A stretch of DNA of 64,000 nucleotides from a bacterium. Lineage in GTDB: Bacteria > Desulfobacterota > Binatia > DP-6. The stretch is from positions 1,705,237 through 1,769,236 of the forward strand of contig JAHCID010000001.1 of NCBI GenBank assembly GCA_026129405.1, written 5' to 3'. Positions 11,001 through 18,553 of this stretch are shown one piece after another (position 1 is the first letter of the stretch; every line of letters starts with the position of its first letter). The notes under the pieces were generated by a model. The model had not been told where the DNA came from and made no database searches. It was given only the letters and a program-made list of their open reading frames with translations. The position numbers and the translations under genes were made by a program.

Positions 11001-12075
11001 GTTCGTCGACAACATCGGCGCGATCCGGCGCATGAACCGGCGTGACCCGCGCAGCATCGAGACCGCGTGCCTCACCTACGTCATGGGCGGCGCGGCGTTC
11101 GCCTACTCCGGCACCTCGTTCGCGATCGGCCGCCGCTTCCTGCGCCGCGCCGAGGAGCTGGTGCGGCCCGGCGAGGTCGCCGACGAGCTCGGCTGCGGCT
11201 TCCTGCGCTTCGTCATCAATTTCCTCGAGGGCGGCTGGGAGCGCGAGCCGGGCCTCGCGGCCGATCTCCTCGCGCAGGGTCTCAGGTACGGCATCTTCTG
11301 GGACGTCAACTCGTACCTCGGCCTCGAGAGCGACCGGCAGCTGCGCCGGGGCCGCTTCGCCGCCGCCCGTGAGCACCTGCGCGCGCTCGCGGACATGCAC
11401 GAGCAGTACGGCTACGAGTTCGCGCAGGCGAACCACGACGGCATGCAGGCGATCCTGCTGCTCGAGGAGCGACGGCTGGACGAGGCCCTGCCGGCGATCG
11501 ACCACTACTACGCGGGTCGCGACGAGGACGCGCTGCGCGCGCTGGCGCTCGGCACCCGGGCCAAGATCCAGAGCCTCCAGGGCGCGCACGACGAGGCCGG
11601 CGCGACGCTCGCCAGGGTCGACGTCATCGTCGCGCGCGCGGGCCTCGTTCCGCCCTGGCACATGAGCGCCTCTACCGTCGCGCGGCTGCGGCACGACTGC
11701 GACGCGCTGGCCCACGACGCCGCGTCGCGGGTGCTGCGCGAACGGGCCCGCGCCGGCCTGCGGCGCGCCCTGCGCGTCGCGGGCGTGGTCGCGCCGGCGC
11801 GCACCGAGACGTGGCGCCTCGCCGGGCGGCTCCACTGGCTGCTCGGGCGTCGGCGTGCGGCGCGGGCGTGGTGGACGCGGGCGCTGCGCGAAGGCGAGCG
11901 TCTCGGGGCCGTGCCGGAGCTCGCCCGCACGTGTGCGGAGGTCGCGCTGCGGACCGGCGACGGGCGCGACCGCGCGCGCTCTCTCTTCGCCGAGGCAGGG
12001 CTCGTCTGGGACGCCGCGCAGCTCGACCGGGCGCTCGCCTCGCCGGACGATCCGGCAGCGCCGGGGCGGCTCTAG
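8047..12075 (+). CDS. Tandem class III adenylate cyclase fused to AAA/NACHT-like ATPase and TPR region
   Basis: A 1342-residue protein with the same architecture as mammalian soluble adenylyl cyclase: cyclase 1 (residues 14-185), cyclase 2 (207-385), a P-loop ATPase (Walker A GEAGVGKS at about 437-444, Walker B region LVLVFEDLHWAD near 564-575), then a long TPR-like helical region. Cyclase 1 has both metal aspartates (D21 in YADISGF, D65 in KYIGDC) but Ala141 replaces the transition-state Asn; Arg145 is kept. Cyclase 2 has D216, Lys256, Asp332, Asn335 and Arg339, but Glu260 where the second metal Asp is expected. This predicts one good active site (metals from domain 1, Asn/Arg from domain 2) and one degenerate site. 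It is probably cytoplasmic and makes cAMP. Its stop codon overlaps that of lnt on the other strand. Confidence 0.92.
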   Translation: MAVPDPPRQSLRRQATVVYADISGFTALSERLDPEEVTAVMNQVFEILEGIVIAHGGTVNKYIGDCVLAVFGLAAPDPAAPAHAVQAALEMRAAIHHYNLNAGAGAPPLDIHMGIETGLVVAGEIGGAHRREFAVMGDTVALAARLEDVSAKGDICVGPATWEATRDAFHYRATEPLVPRAGTAPVAVHALLSAKPRAGRVKRDSERRQATVLFADLVGFDALVPHLSPQNLTQLLNRCFGLMEEIVRRYGGVVDKYIGECVMALFGVPNAIENAPQQAVNAAIEMRSRLEAFGRAQGLPTPLGVHMGINTGLVIAGEIGGRVKRDFTVMGDTVNLASRLKDAAPTGVVHVGPETYRWTKDTFAFDPPQPMTLAGKAQRVPVRALASVRGQVHRTQVAVADRTVSSPLVGRDDERRRLEGCLARALAGDGGIVSVVGEAGVGKSRLVAEVLRWEPLAAATVLEGRSTSIGQTLSFHPFIDLLRRWAGVGDDDAETAAGAKLAHAVGTLLPDEADEVLPFVATLMGMRLRGAHAERLHGIDGEALEKLIFRNVRRLFQALAATRPLVLVFEDLHWADRSSVQLLEALLRLVVDQPVLFVHVFRPDYADTAERILRSALDAHAARHTEVRIEPLGAADASRLVQNLLEIEDLPAATRALITHKAEGNPFYLEEVVRALIDQGAVEYADGGYRVTARIERVVIPGTIQEVVMARVDRLDEPTRRLLQVASVIGRQFYYRIIAEIMRRRGGSDATLDAELARLQDKQLLLRRGGSFGVAVGGGGVAQELEFVFKHALAQETVYDSLLQKTRREFHQLVADSIEASFAERLGDFYGMLAYHYSRADDLPKAEEFLFKAGDVAARSAASSEALQLFREASRIYLVIHGDGGDPARKALLEKNIGYALLNTGKLTESIGHFDRALEHMGSGLAQGATARYARFARDMTAVLYGVFVPPRRGRRPPVSARERETFEIMFRRFRALTTSDPQRMFVDNIGAIRRMNRRDPRSIETACLTYVMGGAAFAYSGTSFAIGRRFLRRAEELVRPGEVADELGCGFLRFVINFLEGGWEREPGLAADLLAQGLRYGIFWDVNSYLGLESDRQLRRGRFAAAREHLRALADMHEQYGYEFAQANHDGMQAILLLEERRLDEALPAIDHYYAGRDEDALRALALGTRAKIQSLQGAHDEAGATLARVDVIVARAGLVPPWHMSASTVARLRHDCDALAHDAASRVLRERARAGLRRALRVAGVVAPARTETWRLAGRLHWLLGRRRAARAWWTRALREGERLGAVPELARTCAEVALRTGDGRDRARSLFAEAGLVWDAAQLDRALASPDDPAAPGRL

Positions 12076-13574
12076 CCGGCGTGGCCGCGCCGCCGCGGTG
12101 TGAGCAGCGCCGCGAGCGCGACGACGACGCAGCCCCAGGCGAAGGCGTCGCCGACGCGCTCGTACACCGTCGTCACCGCCATGGGGACGACCTGCGCGTC
12201 GAGCGTCGTCGCGGTGAAGAGCGGAGCCCGCGCGACGATGCGGCCGAAGGGATCGACGATCGCCGACACCCCGGTGGTCGTCGCGCGCACGACCCACAGC
12301 CGCGCCTCGACCGCGCGCAGCGCCACCATCGTGAGGTGCTGGTCCGAGCCGGCGGTGCGGCCGAACCAGCCGTCGTTCGAGAGGTTCACGAGCAGCTGCG
12401 CGCCGGCCGCCGTCTGCGCGCGCACCCCCTCGGGGAAGATCGCCTCGAAGCAGATGACGGTGGCCACGTCGCCGAAGCGCGTGCGTAGCATGGTGGGCGT
12501 CTCGGCGGCGGTGAAGTGCCGGACGCGCTCGAACCGGCGGCGCAGCAGCTCGATCGTCCGCAGCGGGAAGTACTCCGCGAACGGCAGCAGGCGCACCTTG
12601 TCGTAGTGGTCGCCGAGCGTGCCGTCGGGCGTCAGGTGGAAGGCCGCGTTGTAGAAGCGTGACGGAGCGCCGGTGCGCCGCGGCCCGCCGACGACGAGGT
12701 CGGCGCCGGTGCGCGCGAGGACGTCGGCGATCGCGGCCAGGTAGAGCGGCTCCTCGTCGAGGAAGAAGGTGACCGCGCTCTCCGGCCACACGACCAGCTG
12801 CGGGTGCGAGCGTGCCGCGCCGTCGAGGGTGAGCTGCAGGTAGCGATCGAGCCCCTGGCCGTAGAAGTCCTCGCGCCACTGGAAGCCGAGATCGACGTTG
12901 CCCTGGACGACCATCACCGGGACCGCCGGCGCTATGGGCAGCGGCGTGCGCAGGCGAACCGCGCCGTACGCGGCGAGCGCGGCGAGGGCCGTGGCCGCGG
13001 CGGCGAGCGCGCCGCGCCGGCCGGCGGGCTCGACGAGCGCCGCCGCGAGGCCGGCGTTCACGAGCGCGACGGCGAACGACAGCAGGTAGACGCCGCCCAG
13101 GTCGGCCGCCTGGACGAGCAGCGGCTGCGGCACGAGCGCGTAGCCCAGGAGCAGCCACGGGTGGCCGGTCAACAGGTGCGCGCGCGCCAGCTCGCAGGCG
13201 ACGTAGGTCGCCGCGGTCGCGAGGGCGAGCGTCGCGCCGCGCCGGCAGGTCGCGAGCCGGGCGTAGGCGGCGCCGAAGGCGGCGAAGTACGTCCCCATGA
13301 ACACGAACGCGACCCCGAGCGCGAAGGAGAACCCGAACCAGTACGGCTGCTCCCAGTAGTAGGCGAGGGCGCCCGGCACCCAGTAGCCGATCCCCGAGAG
13401 CGTCGCGGTGCCCCACAGGAAGCCGGCCGCCGCCGCGCGTCCGGGCCGCAGACCGTGCAGCGCGAGGAGCAGCGGCACGAGCGCCACCCACGCCACGCCC
13501 GGCAGGCTCCAGGGCGGGAAGGCGGCGCAGTAGCCGGCGGCGGAGACGAGGATCGCCGGGACGCGCCACCACAC
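12072..13574 (-). CDS. lnt: Apolipoprotein N-acyltransferase
   Basis: A 500-residue inner-membrane enzyme that transfers the third acyl chain to the N-terminal cysteine of lipoproteins. The N-terminal 200 residues hold about six membrane helices; a nitrilase-like catalytic domain follows. The catalytic triad is intact: Glu265 in VVWPESA, Lys326 in YDKVRLLPFAEYFP and Cys375 in VICFEAIFP, matching E267/K335/C387 of E. coli. A C-terminal membrane helix (AFAWGCVVVALAALL) closes the protein. The start is GTG 13574. It is not next to corC or ybeY here. The 3' end overlaps the cyclase gene tail to tail by three bases. Its presence marks a diderm with triacylated lipoproteins. Confidence 0.95.
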   Translation of the reverse strand: MWWRVPAILVSAAGYCAAFPPWSLPGVAWVALVPLLLALHGLRPGRAAAAGFLWGTATLSGIGYWVPGALAYYWEQPYWFGFSFALGVAFVFMGTYFAAFGAAYARLATCRRGATLALATAATYVACELARAHLLTGHPWLLLGYALVPQPLLVQAADLGGVYLLSFAVALVNAGLAAALVEPAGRRGALAAAATALAALAAYGAVRLRTPLPIAPAVPVMVVQGNVDLGFQWREDFYGQGLDRYLQLTLDGAARSHPQLVVWPESAVTFFLDEEPLYLAAIADVLARTGADLVVGGPRRTGAPSRFYNAAFHLTPDGTLGDHYDKVRLLPFAEYFPLRTIELLRRRFERVRHFTAAETPTMLRTRFGDVATVICFEAIFPEGVRAQTAAGAQLLVNLSNDGWFGRTAGSDQHLTMVALRAVEARLWVVRATTTGVSAIVDPFGRIVARAPLFTATTLDAQVVPMAVTTVYERVGDAFAWGCVVVALAALLTPRRRGHAG

Positions 13575-13640
13575 CGTGCCGGCGGACTAGCAGCCGTGTG
13601 CGGCGACCGCCACCGCAGACCTGGGCGCCGCCGCGCGCCG

Positions 13641-14873
13641 TCAGGCCGGGGCGTCGACGCCGAGCGCCCGGCACACCGCGAGCGCGCTCGTGACGCCGTC
13701 CTCGTGGAAGCCCCAGCCCCAGTATGCGCCGCAGTAGTGCGTGCGCTGCCGCCCGCTGACCTCGCCGTGGCGCCGCCCCGCTGCCACGGCGGCCGGGGTG
13801 CAGATCGGATGCCGGTAGACGAAGCGGCGCAGCACGCGCGCCGGGTCGACGAACGCGGTCGCGTTCAGCGTCACGCAGAAGGGGTGCGACGAGGGGAGTC
13901 GTTGCAGGCGGCTCATGTCGTACGTCATCGCGACGCGGTCGGTGTGCGTGCCCAGGTGGACGTTCCAGCTCGACCATGCCCGGCGCGCGCGTGGCAGCAG
14001 CGACGTGTCGGTGTGCAGCACGACGTCGTTCTCCTGCTCCGCGAACGCGCCGAGGACGTCACGCTCGGCCGCGCTCGGGTCGGCGAGCAGCGCCAGCGCC
14101 CGGCTGCCGGGCACGGCGAGGACGACGCGGTCGAAGCGCTCGGGGACGCCGTCCTGCGGCGTCACCGTGACGCCGTCCGCATGCCGCTCGACGCGGGCGA
14201 CCGCGCAGCCCGTACGCACGCGGTCGCGCAGGGGCGCCGCCAACGCTTCGACGTAGCGCACCGCGCCGCCCGGGATCGTGCGCCACTCCGGCTGGCCGCG
14301 GACGCGCAGCAGGCCGTGGTGCGCGAAGAAGCGCACCACGTGGCCCGCGGGCATCGCCAGCACGTGCGCGGGGCGCGCGGACCAGATCGCCGCCGCCATG
14401 GGCACGAGGTAGTGGTCGCGGAACTCGGCCGAGTAGCCGTCGGCCGTGAGCCAGCCGGCGAGCGTCGCCGCGTCGCTCGCCGTCGCGGCGGCCTCGCGAT
14501 TGAAGCGCAGCACGTCGCGCACCAGGCGGCGGAAGCCGGCCCGCAGGACGTTCGCGGGCTGCGCGAGGAGCGCGCCGAGCGAGCGGCCGCCGTACTCGAT
14601 CCCGGGCGCGCGCACGCTGAAGCTCATGTCGCTCGGCTGGCTCGGCACGCCGAGCCGGTCGAGCAGCGCTGCGAAGCGCGGATAGGTTCCGGGGTCGAAG
14701 ACGACGAACCCGGTATCGACGTCCCAGGTGCGGCCGTCCTGCTCGACGCGCACCGTGTGCGCGTGGCCGCCGATGCGGTCGTCGGCCTCGAAGACGACGA
14801 CCGCGTGGCGGTCGGCGACGGCCCGGGCGACGACCAGGCCGGCCACGCCGGCGCCGACGACGGCGATGCGCAC
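13641..14873 (-). CDS. FAD-dependent amine-oxidase-like oxidoreductase (COG2907 type)
   Basis: A 410-residue flavoprotein. The dinucleotide motif GAGVAGLVVARAVADRHAVV sits at the N-terminus, followed by FEADDRIGGHAHTV and WDVDTGFVVFDPGTYP. These match the predicted NAD/FAD-binding family usually found beside DUF1365 and cyclopropane-fatty-acid synthase genes. The C-terminal motif THYCGAYWGWGFHEDGVTSA completes the FAD site. The usual partner genes are absent from this window; the upstream neighbour is an acyl carrier protein fusion 65 bases away on the same strand, so a fatty-acyl substrate is plausible but unproven. Confidence 0.87.
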   Translation of the reverse strand: MRIAVVGAGVAGLVVARAVADRHAVVVFEADDRIGGHAHTVRVEQDGRTWDVDTGFVVFDPGTYPRFAALLDRLGVPSQPSDMSFSVRAPGIEYGGRSLGALLAQPANVLRAGFRRLVRDVLRFNREAAATASDAATLAGWLTADGYSAEFRDHYLVPMAAAIWSARPAHVLAMPAGHVVRFFAHHGLLRVRGQPEWRTIPGGAVRYVEALAAPLRDRVRTGCAVARVERHADGVTVTPQDGVPERFDRVVLAVPGSRALALLADPSAAERDVLGAFAEQENDVVLHTDTSLLPRARRAWSSWNVHLGTHTDRVAMTYDMSRLQRLPSSHPFCVTLNATAFVDPARVLRRFVYRHPICTPAAVAAGRRHGEVSGRQRTHYCGAYWGWGFHEDGVTSALAVCRALGVDAPA

Positions 14874-14938
14874 GCGCAGGGTCTTAGCCGGCGCCGGGGC
14901 GCGGCGTACACCGCCGCCGCGTCCCGAGCCGCGTGCGT

Positions 14939-15526
14939 CTACGCCGCGCGGCTGCGCGCGCCGGCGCGCTCGTCGCTGCGCACGGTCACGGTCGTCCCGC
15001 GCGCCATCATGCGCGCGAACATCGACCGCACGTGGGCCAGCGCGCGGCGGCCGCCCGTCCCCTGCACCGTGAGCTCGAGCCGGGCACCGGGGCCGGCCAG
15101 CCGGACGTCGTCGGCCAGGGTCTGCGCCAGGTACGGGGTGAGGCGCATCGAGCGCTCGACCCCGCGGTGCGCCAGCCCGGCCGCCGGCATCACGCGGGCG
15201 TGGACGGGGGGCGACTCGCTACCGGCGGCCTCGGCCCGCTGCGAGGTGGCGATGCGGTCGAGGACCACCGCCACCAGGTCGTCGTAGGTGCGGATCAGAT
15301 CGAGGTAGCGCTCGGGGATGCGGATGCCGAACGCGCCCTCGAGGGCGATCGCCACCTCGAGCAGATCGAGGGAGTCGGCGGCCAGATCGTCCCGCAGCGA
15401 CACGCTCGCCACGAGGTCCTGCGCCTCGACGCCCAGGCGATCGGCGACCACGCCGCGCACGCGGGGCTCCACGTACTCTTCCAGTCCCAGCCGCCCAGCG
15501 GGCAGCACCGTCGTCGTCTCATGCAT
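14939..15526 (-). CDS. Acyl carrier protein with C-terminal HPr-like extension
   Basis: A 195-residue protein from ATG 15526. Residues about 15-90 are an acyl carrier domain with the 4'-phosphopantetheine site Ser52 in RDDLAADSLDLLEVAIALE and the helix III region. About 90 further residues follow, ending ALAHVRSMFARMMARGTTVT. This last part looks like the HPr phosphocarrier fold (helix, strand, helix ending in G-T-x-V-T-V), but the phosphorylatable histidine motif is absent; the HPr comparison is by eye only. Free carrier proteins are normally about 80 residues, so the extension is unusual. The open frame upstream of ATG 15526 is basic and low-complexity and was excluded. Confidence 0.8.
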   Translation of the reverse strand: MHETTTVLPAGRLGLEEYVEPRVRGVVADRLGVEAQDLVASVSLRDDLAADSLDLLEVAIALEGAFGIRIPERYLDLIRTYDDLVAVVLDRIATSQRAEAAGSESPPVHARVMPAAGLAHRGVERSMRLTPYLAQTLADDVRLAGPGARLELTVQGTGGRRALAHVRSMFARMMARGTTVTVRSDERAGARSRAA

Positions 15527-15828
15527 CGTCGTCACCACGCCCTCACCGCGATCCCGCCTCCGCCATCCGTGCGCGGGCATTCATGCCTGACTCGCTTCAG
15601 CAACAACGATGCCGGCTTCCTGCCGCCACCGCTGCTGCCCTCCGGGTGAGCCCGGAACCCGCGTTGCCACTCGCACGACCAGCCCGCTGCCCGTCGGGCG
15701 AGCAGGGGGGGCGGCGCAGTTCGTCGCGGGGGCGCGGTGTCTACAGCGTCGGCGGGGCTTGCTCAAGGCCCGGAGCCTACCCGCCCGGGATGAGGCTGCG
15801 ATGCCGTCCGGGTGACGTGTGCGTAACG
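15527..15828. other. Intergenic stretch of 302 bases, no gene recognised
   Basis: This gap separates the carrier protein start (15526, minus) from the stop of the ABHD18-like gene (15829, minus). It contains an imperfect GC-rich hairpin region around 15688-15715, which could weakly terminate transcription of the upstream gene. No open frame here has a recognisable product, and I saw no tRNA, repeat or clear operator. A promoter for the carrier protein gene should lie near its right-hand boundary, but no consensus boxes were identified. Confidence 0.5.
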
Positions 15829-16992
15829 TCAGGCCGGGGCCGTGAGACCGTTCGACGCGAGGGCTTCGACGAGCAGGGCACGTACCTGCGCCTCCCAGCC
15901 GAAGGAGACGTGGCTGCCATCGTACCACTCGATGCGCGGCCGCTCCCAGTGCGTCCACAGCGCGTGGACGCCGTGGGGCGGCACGAGGCGATCCGCGAGG
16001 GCGCCGTAGACGTAACGCCGCTCGCGCGGCACGCGCACGGGCAGGGCGAGGGGCGAGACGACCCGCACCAGCTCCTCGAGCCGATCCCAGGCCAGACCGA
16101 GGTGCTCGCTCAGCCGCAGGAGCGCCGGGGGGATGTTCCAGCGCGCGAGGCCGGTATGGCTCACCGCCGGGATGCCGGCGACGACGCACGCCAGCTCCGG
16201 CTCGAGCGCGGCGAGCAGCGCCGTCGTGTACCCGCCGAGCGAGAGGCCGTAGAGGCCGATCGCCGGCGCGTCGCGCTCGTGGCGCAGCCACGCGAGCAGG
16301 CGGCGGACGTCCCACGTCGCCTGCGCCTGGAGATGGATGGTGTCGAGGTAGTCGCCGGAGAGGAAGCCGTCTCCCGTGCGCCGGCCGACGGTGCGCGGCC
16401 CGTGTAGGGGCAGGACGGGGAAGGCGACGTTCAGCCCGAGCTCGCGGTGGAACCACGCCGCCGGGAAGCCGGTGAAGTCGACCAGCGGATAGCCCATGCG
16501 ATAGCCGTGGACGCAGACGAGCCAGGGCCGCGGCGGCCCGGGGTGCTCGAGCAGCCACGCATGTGCGGTGCGGTTGCGCGCGTACCCGAGCCAGCGATCG
16601 CGTCCCGGCTCGCCCGCGTGCGGCTCGTAGCCGCTGTCCGCCGTGAGGTGGCCGTAGCGCAGCCCGCGCGAGCGGGCGATGCGCAGGTCGAGCGGCTCCA
16701 ACGGCTCGGGCGTCAGGTGGTAGGCTGCCGGGTCGCCGAGCCAGCCGCGCTCCGTGAACAGCGCCAGGGCCTCGGTGCTCTCGGCCGCGATGCGGACCCG
16801 GTCGCCGTAGGGCACGAGCGGCATGGACAGCAGCTCGCTCACGAAGAAGACCTCGTCGAGCAGCATCTTGCCGACCAGGCTCAGCGAGTAGCGCGGCGAC
16901 GGCGCACCGGCCGCTTCGCTCGTACCCGGGGTCACCCAGCGCGCGGCCAGGACGCCGGGGGCGAACACGGAGCGGAGCACGAGATCGAACAT
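15829..16992 (-). CDS. ABHD18/DUF2048-like alpha/beta hydrolase
   Basis: A 387-residue alpha/beta hydrolase starting MFDLVLRSVFAPGVLAARWV. The oxyanion region is VCVHGYRMGYPLVDF and the nucleophile elbow is GLYGLSLGGYTTALL with Ser251; DGSHVSFGW near the C-terminus supplies the catalytic His. The long N-terminal cap before the hydrolase core and the conserved GFPAAWFHRELGLNVAFPVL resemble the DUF2048/ABHD18 group, a lipid-active family in animals. ATG 16992 was chosen because the family N-terminus begins there; a longer open extension to 17643 crosses another gene and was rejected. No signal peptide is evident. Confidence 0.82.
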   Translation of the reverse strand: MFDLVLRSVFAPGVLAARWVTPGTSEAAGAPSPRYSLSLVGKMLLDEVFFVSELLSMPLVPYGDRVRIAAESTEALALFTERGWLGDPAAYHLTPEPLEPLDLRIARSRGLRYGHLTADSGYEPHAGEPGRDRWLGYARNRTAHAWLLEHPGPPRPWLVCVHGYRMGYPLVDFTGFPAAWFHRELGLNVAFPVLPLHGPRTVGRRTGDGFLSGDYLDTIHLQAQATWDVRRLLAWLRHERDAPAIGLYGLSLGGYTTALLAALEPELACVVAGIPAVSHTGLARWNIPPALLRLSEHLGLAWDRLEELVRVVSPLALPVRVPRERRYVYGALADRLVPPHGVHALWTHWERPRIEWYDGSHVSFGWEAQVRALLVEALASNGLTAPA

Positions 16993-17108
16993 CCGGGCAG
17001 GGCGATGCGCGACGCACCGCGCTGCCCGTGTACTGCACCTGGCGCGAGGCTGTAAACCCGGAAAATCCCTGACGCGGAGCGCACGGCAGGTGCCGGCGCG
17101 GGCGCCGC

Positions 17109-17564
17109 TCAGCGGGCCGGGCGGAGCCCGATCGCGCGCCCGCGGGGGCGGGCGCGCGAGCCGCCGACGCGGCGGAACGTCGGCCGCGCGCGCCCGGTCG
17201 CCTCCGTGGGCCGGACGGGCTGGAGTGCGCGCCAGCGCCAGAGGCCGTCGCGCAGCCAGTCGGCCTCGATGCCGAGCGCGTCGCAGACGTTGCGGTATGC
17301 GTACGGCCAGGACACGTCCCGCGACGCGAACCAGTCGACCGCCTCGCCGTGCAGCCGCTGCGCGCGCCGGCCGGGATCGCGCGCCGTGCGCTGGAAGGTG
17401 GCGACCGCCTCCTCCAGCACCGCGAGCATGAGGCGCTTCTCGGGCTGCCTGGACGCGTCGAGGACGGCGGCCGGCGCCAGCGCGAACGGCAGCGTCGCGG
17501 CGTCGGCGCACGACGCGGGCTCGGACGCGGACGGCTCGCAGGCCATGAGCGCGTCGTCGCACAT
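17109..17564 (-). CDS. Conserved hypothetical protein
   Basis: A 151-residue soluble protein. The conserved core is LMLAVLEEAVATFQRTA followed by EAVDWFASRDVSWPYAYRNV and CDALGIEADWLRDGLWRWRA. The same order (helix, then a W-P-[YF]-x-[YF]-x-N-V-C-x-x-L-G motif) occurs in short uncharacterised proteins common in deltaproteobacteria. The N-terminus is acidic and variable and the C-terminal 30 residues are basic. No enzymatic motif is seen. It is followed 116 bases later by the ABHD18-like gene and preceded by a 208-base gap, so it is probably transcribed on its own. Confidence 0.72.
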   Translation of the reverse strand: MCDDALMACEPSASEPASCADAATLPFALAPAAVLDASRQPEKRLMLAVLEEAVATFQRTARDPGRRAQRLHGEAVDWFASRDVSWPYAYRNVCDALGIEADWLRDGLWRWRALQPVRPTEATGRARPTFRRVGGSRARPRGRAIGLRPAR

Positions 17565-17772
17565 CCGTCATGGCCGTGGCAACGGCGAAACCTGTTCTCG
17601 ACGTGTACGTATTGCATGCGTGGAAGAATGGGGCATAGGCCAATCCATGGTCTCGCTCCCGGGCGTCGAGACCGGTCCCGATCCGCGAATCCTCCGGCGC
17701 GCCGGCGACCTCGTGGCGGCCTCGATCACCCGCGCGCCGGGCTGCTGCGCGCGGCGCCGGCCCGCGCCGCGG

Positions 17773-18552
17773 TCAGTGGAAGTGGTGCCCGCCGTTGACG
17801 TCGAGCGCCTGGCCGCTGATCGCGCGCGACAGCTCCGAGGCGAAGAACACCACGGCGTCGGCGATCTCGTCCGAATCGGGGATGTGGCGCAGCGCCGTGC
17901 GCCCGGCGATGTCGGCGTGGACGGCCTCGTACGTCGTGCCCTGCTGCGTGGCGAGGAAGCGGAAGTAGCCCTCCATCTTGTCGCTCCAGATGTAGCCGGG
18001 CACGACCGAGTTGACGCGGATGCCGTGGGCGCCGAGCTCGCGGGCGAGCGTCTGCGCCGCCGTCATGAGCGCGCCCTTCGACGCCGCATAGCCGCCCATC
18101 CTCGGCTCGACGATGCGGATCGACATCGAGTTCACGAAGACGATGCTGCCGCGGCCCTGCGCCTTCATGTGCGGCACCACGGCCTGCGTGAGGGCGAGCG
18201 CGCCGAAGACGTTGACCTCGAACATGCGCCGCCAGTCCTCGAGCGCCGCCTCCTCGAACAGCGCCGTCGGATTCGACAGGAAGGCGTTGTTCACGAGCAC
18301 GTCGATGCGGCCGAACTCCGCGCTCGCCGCGGCGGCGAGCGCGGCGCCGTCGCCGGCGCGGGCGAGGTCGGTGGGGACGGGGAGGGCACGGCGGCCGAGC
18401 GCGCGGACCTCGGCGGCGCAGGCCGCGAGCGCGTCGGCGCTGCGCGCGGCGAGCACGACGTCGGCGCCCTCGCGGGCGCAGGCGAGCGCGACCGAGCGGC
18501 CGAGGCCGGGGCCGATGCCGGAGACGATGCAGACGCGATCCTGGAGCAGCAT
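17773..18552 (-). CDS. Short-chain dehydrogenase/reductase (SDR)
   Basis: A 259-residue classical SDR. The NAD(P)-binding motif is SGIGPGLGRSVALACAREGA, the structural NNA motif appears as VLVNNAFLSNPTA, and the catalytic tetrad is present: Ser in VNSMSIRIVEP and Tyr/Lys in GGYAASKGALM. The C-terminal ISGQALDVNGGHHFH is typical. An acidic or basic residue defining NAD versus NADP is not decisive (ARSADALA suggests NADP). It is the last gene of an LLM-LLM-SDR operon: the upstream stop and this ATG are separated by a single base, so the three products probably act on the same oxygenated substrate. Confidence 0.92.
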   Translation of the reverse strand: MLLQDRVCIVSGIGPGLGRSVALACAREGADVVLAARSADALAACAAEVRALGRRALPVPTDLARAGDGAALAAAASAEFGRIDVLVNNAFLSNPTALFEEAALEDWRRMFEVNVFGALALTQAVVPHMKAQGRGSIVFVNSMSIRIVEPRMGGYAASKGALMTAAQTLARELGAHGIRVNSVVPGYIWSDKMEGYFRFLATQQGTTYEAVHADIAGRTALRHIPDSDEIADAVVFFASELSRAISGQALDVNGGHHFH

Positions 18553-18553
18553 G

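Noticed and set aside
6025..13977. A 2650-codon open frame on the minus strand
   Set aside because: It runs antisense to the kinase-fold and cyclase genes with Arg/Ala-rich low-complexity sequence. Its only real content is the last 153 residues, the helical protein at 6025-6486. Long antisense frames are expected at this GC content.
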